This document shows, piece after piece, positions 1-7,130 of a stretch of 35,515 bases of DNA (within the stretch, counting starts at the first letter, position 1; every line of letters starts with the position of its first letter). The notes beneath the pieces were generated by a model. It was not told the DNA's origin. It worked only from the letters and a program-made list of their open reading frames with translations, and searched no databases. The stretch comes from an uncultured SAR116 cluster alpha proteobacterium (GTDB lineage Bacteria; Pseudomonadota; Alphaproteobacteria; Puniceispirillales; Puniceispirillaceae): assembly GCA_902520885.1 (NCBI GenBank), contig CABYPW010000019.1:1-35515 (forward strand), written 5' to 3'. The position numbers were made by a program, and so were the translations under genes.

Positions 1-2
1 CA

Positions 3-1316
3 TTGAGCTATGCTTTTGGAGGCTGGGAGCCACCATGGGGCATCGCTTTTGTTGTAGACGGAGCAAATGTCCATTTAGTTTTATTAGTTGCTTTCATATC
101 TGTAATTGCTACCGTTTATGCTCTTACGACACTAGAGCATGAGATCGCAGTAGAGGATTTGCCGAAAGCTTATGCTGTGTGGCTTCTTACAATAGCTAGT
201 TTATTTGGACTTTCAATGACTGGCGATGCATTTAACCTTTTTGTGTTTTTAGAAATTTCCGCATTAAGTTCAATTACATTGATTGCTTTAGGAGCAGGTC
301 AGGATAGACGCGCACTTCTTGCCGCTTACAATTACCTTATTATCGGTGCAATTGGAGCTACGTTTTACGTAATCGGTGTAGGTTATTTATACGCAGCAAC
401 CGGAACGCTAAATCTTTTAGACATTATTGAAAGATTAAATGAAATAGGAACAAACCAAGCCGCCGTAACTGGACTTGCCTTTATGCTTGCGGGGATAATG
501 GTTAAAGCAGGAGTGTTTCCAGTTCATATCTGGCTACCTGCTGCGTATAGTTTTGCACCTTCAGCAGTTTCGTCCCTGCTATCAGCAATTGCAACAAAAG
601 TCGCTATTTATTATTTGGCACGATTATTATTTGGTATTTTTATAGATACTACTCACTTAATTGATTTATTTTTATTATTTGTTCTGATGCCGGTTTCAGT
701 CATTGCGATTTTTTATGGCACTATTGCGGCTATTTTTCAGATAGATATAAAACGACTATTTGCTTTATCATCTATTGCGCAAATTGGTTACATTACCTTT
801 GCTTTTTCAATCAATACTCATTCAGGTATTTCTGCTGGATTTATTCACCTTATTAATCATGCTTTAATAAAAGGTGCATTATTTATGGCTGTAGGTATTT
901 TTGCTATAGGCATTGGCCAACGTTCAACCATGAATTCGTTGCGAGGTGTTGGAAGGCAGATGCCAATAACTTTTACTGGGTTTGTTATAGCAGGACTCGC
1001 TTTAATTGGAGTACCACTGACGGCTGGCTTTATTTCTAAATTATATTTGTTCAAAGCAATTTTTGAAACAGGAAATGGAATATATGTAGCAGTTATTGCA
1101 GTCAGCAGTGCACTTTCCGTTCTATATCTCTGGAAAATATTTGAGGTTATGTGGCTTCAGGAGCCATTACAACCATTAAAAATTGAAAAAGAACCAGTAT
1201 TGGCTTGTGTTTCTCTTTGGTTATTGGTTTTTACAATTATTATTTTTGGAATATATAGTGCCGGTGTTTCTTCATATGGAATGAACGCTGCTAATGCGTT
1301 TATCGGAGTAAGATAA
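3..1316 (+). CDS. Mrp/Mnh-type cation/proton antiporter subunit D-like protein (5' truncated)
   Basis: Polytopic membrane protein of the proton-translocating NuoN/MnhD family, expected to form one ion-pumping unit of an Mrp-like Na+/H+ antiporter in the inner membrane. The visible part is 437 residues of almost continuous hydrophobic helices. The acidic residue of helix 5 lies in NLFVFLEISALSS (Glu about 84), and the helix 7-8 signature KAGVFPVHIWLPAA is present (Lys168, His175). A further Lys199 sits in SAIATKVAIYY, and the conserved KRLFALSSIAQIGY segment follows. The first visible residues (GGWEPPWGI) normally lie some 60 residues into the family, so the in-frame TTG at 3 is probably not the start and the N-terminus lies upstream of the window. 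The stop abuts the next start (TAAATG), consistent with an operon. Confidence 0.85.
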   Translation: MSYAFGGWEPPWGIAFVVDGANVHLVLLVAFISVIATVYALTTLEHEIAVEDLPKAYAVWLLTIASLFGLSMTGDAFNLFVFLEISALSSITLIALGAGQDRRALLAAYNYLIIGAIGATFYVIGVGYLYAATGTLNLLDIIERLNEIGTNQAAVTGLAFMLAGIMVKAGVFPVHIWLPAAYSFAPSAVSSLLSAIATKVAIYYLARLLFGIFIDTTHLIDLFLLFVLMPVSVIAIFYGTIAAIFQIDIKRLFALSSIAQIGYITFAFSINTHSGISAGFIHLINHALIKGALFMAVGIFAIGIGQRSTMNSLRGVGRQMPITFTGFVIAGLALIGVPLTAGFISKLYLFKAIFETGNGIYVAVIAVSSALSVLYLWKIFEVMWLQEPLQPLKIEKEPVLACVSLWLLVFTIIIFGIYSAGVSSYGMNAANAFIGVR

Positions 1317-2771
1317 ATGGGTAATATTCAGTTAGTTTTAGCTATTAGCCTTTTTACTCCCTTAATTACTGGACTAGCGGTATTACTTTTTAACAACCGT
1401 AAAAATATGCGTGACATATGTGGGCCAATTGGTGGAATAATTACGTTTGGATCGGCCATTGCAATTGCAATGGCCATCATAGATGGACAAACAATTTCGA
1501 TTAATTTATGGCAAATAGTTCCTGGAATTGGTCTAAGTTTTAACGTCACAGCGCTTGGAGCTCTGTTTGGTATTGTGGCATCTGGATTATGGATATTGGC
1601 CTCTATTTATAGTGTTGGCTACATGAGAGGAAGCAAAGCAAAAAACCAAACAAGATTTAATTTTTATTATGCAGTAGCCATTCATGCGGCAATGGCAATT
1701 TCTTATTCTGGAAACCTCCTGATGCTGTTCATCTTTTATGAGGTCTTAACGTTTTCCACTTATCCGTTGGTAACTCATGGTCAAACGAAAGATGCCAAGG
1801 ATGCCGGTCGTTTGTATATGGGAATTTTAGTTGCTACTTCGTTACTATTGTTTTTGCCAGCATTACTTTGGGTATGGATAATATCTGGTACATTAGATTT
1901 TACTAAAGGTGGAATCATACCATTTGATTTTTCACCATCTCTTCTGCCGTTTTTGCTTGCCATGTTTGCCTTTGGAATTGGGAAGGCGGCGTTAATGCCG
2001 ATCCATCGATGGTTACCTGCTGCTATGGTTGCGCCCACGCCAGTTTCAGCGTTACTACATGCTGTTGCGGTCGTTAAAGCAGGAGTATTTTCGTTTTTAA
2101 CTATTGTAGTTTATATATTTGGTATTGATTTCTTATTGGAATCTGGAGCTGCTGTTTGGCTCGTTTGGTTAACTGCTTTTACAATATTAACCACTTCAAT
2201 TATTGCTATAACGAAAGATGATTTAAAAGCAAGACTTGCCTATTCTACTATCTCCCAACTCTCATATATTCTTTTAGGTGCGGCATTAGCAACACAAGCT
2301 GCGATTGAGGGTGCTGCGTTGCATATTATAATGCATGCAACTGCTAAAATTACATTGTTCTTTTGTGCCGGTGCTATCTACGTAAATGCACATATTAAGA
2401 AAATCTCAGAACTAGATGGTTTGGGACCTAAAATGCCACTTGTTTTTATTGCTTTTTTTGTAGCGTCTTTATCAATTATAGGGATTCCACCGTTTGGAGG
2501 AAGCTGGTCAAAATTTATGTTGATGGTAGGTTCTGTGGATGCAGGTATACCAATTATGCTTTTAGTTTTAGGGATTTCTTCGTTATTAAATATATATTAC
2601 TTGTTAGAGCCGTGTACGAGGGCATTTTTCAAACCGTCTCTTAAAGAAATTCATGTTGATAACCACATTCTTACTATCTTTCCCCCAGTAATTACTGCAA
2701 CCTTAAGCTTACTTTTGTTTTTTGCAGTGGATTGGGTAAGGCTTCTAACAACTCTAATGGTGATACCATGA
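1317..2771 (+). CDS. Mrp/Mnh-type cation/proton antiporter subunit D-like protein
   Basis: Second member of the NuoN/NuoL/MnhD family in the operon, 484 residues and about 14 predicted membrane helices, complete. Family residues are visible: Glu142 in LFIFYEVLTFSTYP, Lys223 and His230 in GKAALMPIHRWLPAA, the broken-helix motif APTPVSALLHAVAVVKAGV (His248, Lys254), and KDDLKARLAYSTISQLSYI. The helix 7-8 segment resembles NuoL/MrpA as well as MrpD, so it could carry the MrpA-like role. It starts with ATG immediately after the previous stop, and its own stop overlaps the next start (ATGA), implying translational coupling. Likely function is proton movement in exchange for Na+ or another monovalent cation. 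The transported cation cannot be read from the sequence. Confidence 0.88.
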   Translation: MGNIQLVLAISLFTPLITGLAVLLFNNRKNMRDICGPIGGIITFGSAIAIAMAIIDGQTISINLWQIVPGIGLSFNVTALGALFGIVASGLWILASIYSVGYMRGSKAKNQTRFNFYYAVAIHAAMAISYSGNLLMLFIFYEVLTFSTYPLVTHGQTKDAKDAGRLYMGILVATSLLLFLPALLWVWIISGTLDFTKGGIIPFDFSPSLLPFLLAMFAFGIGKAALMPIHRWLPAAMVAPTPVSALLHAVAVVKAGVFSFLTIVVYIFGIDFLLESGAAVWLVWLTAFTILTTSIIAITKDDLKARLAYSTISQLSYILLGAALATQAAIEGAALHIIMHATAKITLFFCAGAIYVNAHIKKISELDGLGPKMPLVFIAFFVASLSIIGIPPFGGSWSKFMLMVGSVDAGIPIMLLVLGISSLLNIYYLLEPCTRAFFKPSLKEIHVDNHILTIFPPVITATLSLLLFFAVDWVRLLTTLMVIP

Positions 2772-3004
2772 GTAATTTAAATCAGCGTCTAAAAAAAATG
2801 GGTAACTACGCTAGCGTATCATTAGTCATTATTGGAATATGTCTCATTATATCCGAGTTTTTTGTTCATCGACACGGTGAAATAAAGCTTGAGGATTTTC
2901 CGGTTTTTCCGGTTATTTATGGTTTTTCTGCTTCAGTGTTTATTGTAGTTGTTGGTATTGGTCTTCGTTATCTTCTCATGAGGAAAGAGGATTACTATGA
3001 CTAA
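2768..3004 (+). CDS. small two-helix membrane protein of the antiporter operon
   Basis: A 78-residue protein with two strongly hydrophobic segments (about residues 14-33 and 48-70). A short polar loop, HRHGEIKLEDFP, separates them, and the tail is charged (MRKEDYYD). The ATG at 2768 is preferred because it forms an ATGA overlap with the preceding subunit gene. An in-frame ATG 36 nt upstream would lie inside that gene. Its stop overlaps the next gene's start by 8 nt, so it is translationally embedded between two antiporter subunits. That position suggests a small accessory subunit, comparable in size to MrpF/MrpC-type proteins, but I do not recognise the family. The functional link is inference from position only. 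Confidence 0.7.
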   Translation: MSNLNQRLKKMGNYASVSLVIIGICLIISEFFVHRHGEIKLEDFPVFPVIYGFSASVFIVVVGIGLRYLLMRKEDYYD

Positions 3005-4679
3005 TATTACTCCTGGATTATTAATGATAGTAGCTGCTGCTTTTGTCCCATATTTGCCTCATCATATACGGCAAGTATTTATGCTTATCGCTATAGGTTT
3101 TTCTGCTGTTAGTCTCTTCGCCGGTGAGGGTGTACATTGGATAATTTTTGTTTTTGGACAAAAATTAATTCTGCATAACGCTGATAATTTAACACTTCCA
3201 TTTGGAATTATTTTTCATATTGCAGCTACTTTGAATGTGATTTATGGCTGGCACGAACGCAGACCAATGGAACATACTGCTGGTCTTGCATATGCAGGTG
3301 CTGCAATTGCCGCATTGCACGCAGGTGATTTAATAACACTATTTATATGGTGGGAAGCAACTGCCATAACATCGGTATTTTTAATATTAGCAAGTGGAAC
3401 ACAGCGTGCCAATAATGCAGCAATGAGGTATTTGCTTGTCCAGGTAGCTTCAGGGGTAATGTTATTAGCTGGTGCTTGCTTATACTGGAAAGAAAGCGGA
3501 ACAATCGCTTTTGGCGCTATGGAGCTCGGTAGCACAGGAACATGGCTAATTTTTCTTGCATTTGGAATTAAGGCTGCATTCCCTTTTTTGAATGGTTGGT
3601 TACAAGACGCCTATCCAGAGGCAACAATAATTGGAACGGTGATGTTATCTTCATTTACTACGAAATTAGCTATTTACGCATTTGCAAGAGGATTCGCAGG
3701 GACAGAGTATCTAATTTGGATTGGTGCCGTAATGACAGCCTTTCCAGTCTTTTTTGCTGTAATCGAAAATGATCTCAGACGGGTATTAGCATACAGTCTA
3801 AATAATCAGCTCGGTTTCATGATAGTAGCGATTGGTATAGGAACAGAATTGGCACTAAATGGAGCCGTTGCTCATGCATTCGCACATATTCTTTATAAAG
3901 CACTTCTATTCATGTCAATTGGTTCTGTGATGTATAGAGTTGGAACAGCTAAAGCAACTGAACTTGGCGGTTTGTATAAATCCATGCCATTAACAATGAT
4001 ATTCTGTATCATTGGCGCTATGTCTATTTCAGCCTTCCCATTGTTCAGTGGATTCACAGCTAAGGCAGTAATAATGAAAGCTGTTGGATACGAGGGACTC
4101 ATTTATGTTTATTTAGTTTTGCTGGCAGCCTCAGCAGGAGTATTACATCACTCTGGAATAAAAATTCCATATTTTACTTTCTTTAGTCATGACAGTGGGT
4201 TGCGTCCAAAAGAAGCACCTATTAACATGATCATAGCAATGGTAATTGCTAGTGTTTTTTGTATTGGTATTGGAGTTATGCCAACACAATTTTATCAAAT
4301 TCTTCCATATGAACTTAATTACCAGCCATATGATGCAAGCCATATTGTCGGTCAATTTCAATTGGTGATTTTCGCTATGTTAGCCTTCACCTTTCTAATG
4401 CGATTTGGGTTTTATCCACCAGAGATTTCGTCAACAGTGCTTAATTCGGACTGGTTTTATAGAAAACTCGCTCCACGCATTGGAAAACCCATTTTATTAA
4501 TAGCAAATAAGATTGGGGAAGGTGCAAACGCATTTTTGATTAAATTTACTAAGCAGTTTATTTCACGAATTTCTCATATTTATCAGCATCCAGTAACAGG
4601 CCCTGTCACGCCAGGCCCCGCAGCAATAGCTTTGATTACACTATTAATGTGTGTTTTGTTACTTACAAATATTTTTTGA
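2997..4679 (+). CDS. Mrp/Mnh-type cation/proton antiporter subunit D-like protein, C-terminally extended
   Basis: Third NuoN/NuoL/MnhD-family membrane subunit in the row, 560 residues. Glu120 is present in TLFIWWEATAITSV and Lys192 in FGIKAAFPFLNGWLQDA, with Lys223 in SSFTTKLAIY. The site that is His in the two upstream paralogues is Asn199 here and the following WLP is WLQ, so this copy is functionally distinct. After the usual helices the protein continues for roughly 100 more residues. These include a hydrophilic stretch around residues 475-530 and a terminal hydrophobic segment (about 538-558), which the other two copies lack. It overlaps the small membrane protein by 8 nt. The probable role is another ion-translocating or structural subunit of the same complex. 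Confidence 0.86.
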   Translation: MTNITPGLLMIVAAAFVPYLPHHIRQVFMLIAIGFSAVSLFAGEGVHWIIFVFGQKLILHNADNLTLPFGIIFHIAATLNVIYGWHERRPMEHTAGLAYAGAAIAALHAGDLITLFIWWEATAITSVFLILASGTQRANNAAMRYLLVQVASGVMLLAGACLYWKESGTIAFGAMELGSTGTWLIFLAFGIKAAFPFLNGWLQDAYPEATIIGTVMLSSFTTKLAIYAFARGFAGTEYLIWIGAVMTAFPVFFAVIENDLRRVLAYSLNNQLGFMIVAIGIGTELALNGAVAHAFAHILYKALLFMSIGSVMYRVGTAKATELGGLYKSMPLTMIFCIIGAMSISAFPLFSGFTAKAVIMKAVGYEGLIYVYLVLLAASAGVLHHSGIKIPYFTFFSHDSGLRPKEAPINMIIAMVIASVFCIGIGVMPTQFYQILPYELNYQPYDASHIVGQFQLVIFAMLAFTFLMRFGFYPPEISSTVLNSDWFYRKLAPRIGKPILLIANKIGEGANAFLIKFTKQFISRISHIYQHPVTGPVTPGPAAIALITLLMCVLLLTNIF

Positions 4680-4728
4680 TGTTAATATATTTTAGAAAAT
4701 GAAATTTCTTTTAAAGCAGGTTTTTTAG

Positions 4729-5775
4729 GTGGCAATTTTCCTTGGAAGTGACATATTTAGAGGCTCCGGTTACGGGCCTGGACATCCGCTTAACATACCT
4801 AGGGTTTGGCCAGTAATTGATATTTGTAGAGCTCAAGGATGGTTGAATGATAGTCAATTTGAAATGGTACCACCTGCAACAGCAAAAGAGCTAGAGTGCT
4901 TTCATACACCTGAATATATTCAGGCGCTTATCGACGCCGAGAAAACACAGGTATTAGACGAAATACGCTCAAAAAGGCATAATATTGGTAACTATTCAAA
5001 TCCTATTTACCAAGAGATTTACAGAAGACCAGCCACTGCTGCGAAGGCAAGTTTGCAAGGTGCATATTATTTAATATCTGGAAAGCACTCTAGAGTATTT
5101 AATCCCTCAGGGGGTACACATCATGGATTCCCTGATTCAGCAAATGGATTTTGTTTTGTAAATGACCCTGCAATTGCGCTGACAACCTTGTATCATAACA
5201 CGTCAAAAAAAATAGCATATGTTGATATAGACGCACATCATCCAGACGGTGTTCAAGATAATTTTAGTCACTTAGAAAGAATTATTTTGTTTTCTGTACA
5301 CGAGGCGGATAGATGGCCTCGAACAGGTAAAAAAGATGATGTCGGTGGTGGAAATGCCCACAATTATCCTCTGCAAAGAGGTTCGAATGATAAGGACTTA
5401 AAAGAAGTAATAACTAATCAAGTCCTTCCTCTTTTATTAGCATTTAATCCTGATTTTATTGTGTTGCAAGCAGGGTCTGATGGTCTAGAAGAAGACCCCC
5501 AATCTGGATTATGTTATTCTAATCAAGGTTATTGGAAGACGGTTTCTGCATTTCTTCAGCTTAATATTCCCATACTTGTTCTTGGTGGCGGTGGCTATAA
5601 TCCTTTTACAACGGCACGTGCCTGGGCGGGCGTTTGGGGTTTGATGATAGGTAAGAGTCCTTACAAAACTAAATGTGTTGCTGAGTCACGTGCCATACTT
5701 CAGAGTTTAAGTTTTCCTCATAGATTAGGAAAAAATATTCCTGATAGATGGATTTCTAGACTTTATGACGGATAA
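4729..5775 (+). CDS. histone deacetylase family protein (arginase-fold Zn amidohydrolase)
   Basis: Cytosolic Zn-dependent deacetylase of the HDAC/AcuC/acetylpolyamine amidohydrolase superfamily, 348 residues. All active-site elements are visible. The His pair is at 131-132 (SGGTHHGF), the metal site Asp168-x-His170 lies in VDIDAHHPDGVQ, the third metal ligand Asp251 lies in QAGSDGLEEDP, and the transition-state Tyr290 is in GGGGYNPF. The substrate could be acetyl-lysine, an acetylated polyamine or another amide, and the sequence does not decide. The GTG start is chosen because the hydrophobic MAIFLGSDIF beta strand begins there and a purine-rich AAAGCAGG lies just upstream. It follows the antiporter operon after a 49-nt gap and is probably co-transcribed with it. 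Confidence 0.9.
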   Translation: MAIFLGSDIFRGSGYGPGHPLNIPRVWPVIDICRAQGWLNDSQFEMVPPATAKELECFHTPEYIQALIDAEKTQVLDEIRSKRHNIGNYSNPIYQEIYRRPATAAKASLQGAYYLISGKHSRVFNPSGGTHHGFPDSANGFCFVNDPAIALTTLYHNTSKKIAYVDIDAHHPDGVQDNFSHLERIILFSVHEADRWPRTGKKDDVGGGNAHNYPLQRGSNDKDLKEVITNQVLPLLLAFNPDFIVLQAGSDGLEEDPQSGLCYSNQGYWKTVSAFLQLNIPILVLGGGGYNPFTTARAWAGVWGLMIGKSPYKTKCVAESRAILQSLSFPHRLGKNIPDRWISRLYDG

Positions 5776-5829
5776 GCAATATGCAAGAATATTAAAGCTA
5801 TTTTTGAAAATTAATTGAAGAGGTAATGT

Positions 5830-6309
5830 TTGAAAAACCAAAATAGGAAATTAAAGTTCAAATTTTTTTTATTTTTTTTAGGAATATTCATTTATTACGG
5901 TAGTTTCACTTCCTTTGCCTCTAGTCTTGATAAAAATCAGATTACAATTATTACTGTTGAAGGACATTTAGAACATCTAAATGTTGAATATGCTCGTTCT
6001 AAGGAAGAAAAAAGCATAGGGCTAATGTTTAGAGAAGAGTTAGATGATGATGAGGGAATGTTATTCATCTGGGATACAGACTCTCTAAGGCAATTTTGGA
6101 TGAAAAACACACTTATCAATCTTGATATTTTATTCATAAATTCTGAGTATCAGGTTGTGCATATAGAGGAAAATGCACATAAAGGTTCAACTAGTCTAAT
6201 TTCGTCTAAATTTCCTGCAAAATTTGTTTTAGAAATTAAAGCAGGTCAATCACGATTGCGAAATATCTCACCTGGAGCGATCTTAAGTGTTAAAAATTTG
6301 TCGAATTAA
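5830..6309 (+). CDS. secreted/periplasmic DUF192 family protein
   Basis: A 159-residue protein whose N-terminus is a signal peptide or uncleaved anchor: basic KNQNRKLKFK, then a hydrophobic run to about residue 31 ending in FASS. The rest is a complete DUF192 domain, marked by RSKEEKSIGLMFREEL, EGMLFIWD, FWMKNTLINLDILFIN and the C-terminal FVLEIKAGQS. Members are small exported beta proteins of unknown biochemical function. The TTG start is preferred because GAAGAGG lies 7 nt upstream and the ATG four bases before it is out of frame and stops at once. It follows the deacetylase gene by 54 nt on the same strand. Confidence 0.87.
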   Translation: MKNQNRKLKFKFFLFFLGIFIYYGSFTSFASSLDKNQITIITVEGHLEHLNVEYARSKEEKSIGLMFREELDDDEGMLFIWDTDSLRQFWMKNTLINLDILFINSEYQVVHIEENAHKGSTSLISSKFPAKFVLEIKAGQSRLRNISPGAILSVKNLSN

Positions 6310-6321
6310 TGATAATTATAC

Positions 6322-6350
6322 TTGGAATTATCTAATGTTATATATATAAC
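6322..6350 (+). promoter_or_regulatory. predicted sigma-70 type promoter of tRNA-Pro
   Basis: TTGGAA (6322-6327), a 17-nt spacer and TATAAC (6345-6350) make a near-consensus promoter placing transcription start a few bases before the tRNA at 6360. The -10 box overlaps a perfect 14-nt palindrome, GTTATATATATAAC (6337-6350). Inferred from sequence alone. Confidence 0.55.
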
Positions 6351-6359
6351 ACATCCTGT

Positions 6360-6436
<77 letters not shown>

Positions 6437-6475
6437 TTTTTCACAGGTATATAATAGTAGTTGTTATTTAAATCA

Positions 6476-6492
6476 GCTAAAACATTTTTAGC
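6476..6492. terminator. possible bidirectional hairpin between tRNA-Pro and the LysE-family gene
   Basis: Perfect inverted repeat GCTAAAA-CAT-TTTTAGC with a 7-bp stem and 3-nt loop, lying between the convergent tRNA and exporter gene. There is no clean U-tract on either strand, so termination is only a guess. Confidence 0.25.
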
Positions 6493-6530
6493 ATGCCCTT
6501 TAGTTATTTGTGACAAGCATATTCATTGTT

Positions 6531-7130
6531 TTATAGTGATAAGATTGCAGGTAGCATTGACATCAGCAACAAAAAGGCCATCGTTATATTAAACGCTAAT
6601 CTATGTTTTTTATTTGCTAAAAATTCAGATATTAAGGTCCCAAGTAATGCCCACAAACATGTCCCTATTGCTGTTACTAGAACAAAAATAAATACCATCA
6701 ATGGGAGAGCTTGCCAGATGCTGGTAGCAGTTTCCATATATGCAGCTATTGAGCTAATAACAACTGTCAGGCCCTTTGGATTGATCCATTGAAAAAAGGC
6801 TGCGGTATGAAATCGAATTGGTTTGCTATCTTTTGAAATTTCTGGTGAGGATGCTGTTCCAATTCTCCAAGCCAGATATAATAGAAAAAATAAAGCAAAT
6901 AATTTTATAAAAGAGAAGAATTGAGGAAAGTTTTGGAGAAAGGTTCCAAGACCAAGACCACCAGCAATGACTAAAAAACCAAACCCAACGCAAATACCGA
7001 TAATATGTGGCAGAGTTCGACGGAATCCATAATTCGCTCCAGATGCAGCAAGCATTATATTATTTGGACCTGGGGTCACCGCAGCCGTTAGTGCAAATAT
7101 CGAAAAACTTATAAGTGAGGCAAGAGTCAT
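6531..7130 (-). CDS. LysE/RhtB family amino-acid-type exporter
   Basis: A 199-residue inner membrane protein with about six helices and the LysE/RhtB signature near the N-terminus (VTPGPNNIMLAASGANYGF, residues about 18-36). A central FFQWINPKGLTVV is typical of this family. Members export amino acids or their analogues using the proton gradient, and the substrate cannot be told from the sequence. It begins at the ATG that overlaps the trpE stop by one base (TAATG on the minus strand), so it is almost certainly translated from the same mRNA. That pairing makes an aromatic or related metabolite a candidate substrate, which is inference only. Confidence 0.9.
   Translation of the reverse strand: MTLASLISFSIFALTAAVTPGPNNIMLAASGANYGFRRTLPHIIGICVGFGFLVIAGGLGLGTFLQNFPQFFSFIKLFALFFLLYLAWRIGTASSPEISKDSKPIRFHTAAFFQWINPKGLTVVISSIAAYMETATSIWQALPLMVFIFVLVTAIGTCLWALLGTLISEFLANKKHRLAFNITMAFLLLMSMLPAILSL

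Noticed and set aside
2732-2767. longer N-terminus for the 78-residue membrane protein
   Set aside because: The extra 12 residues are polar, lie inside the preceding gene, and the later ATG gives the standard ATGA overlap.
6526-6792. 88-codon plus-strand frame after tRNA-Pro
   Set aside because: It is antisense to the LysE-family gene, whose protein motifs are clear.
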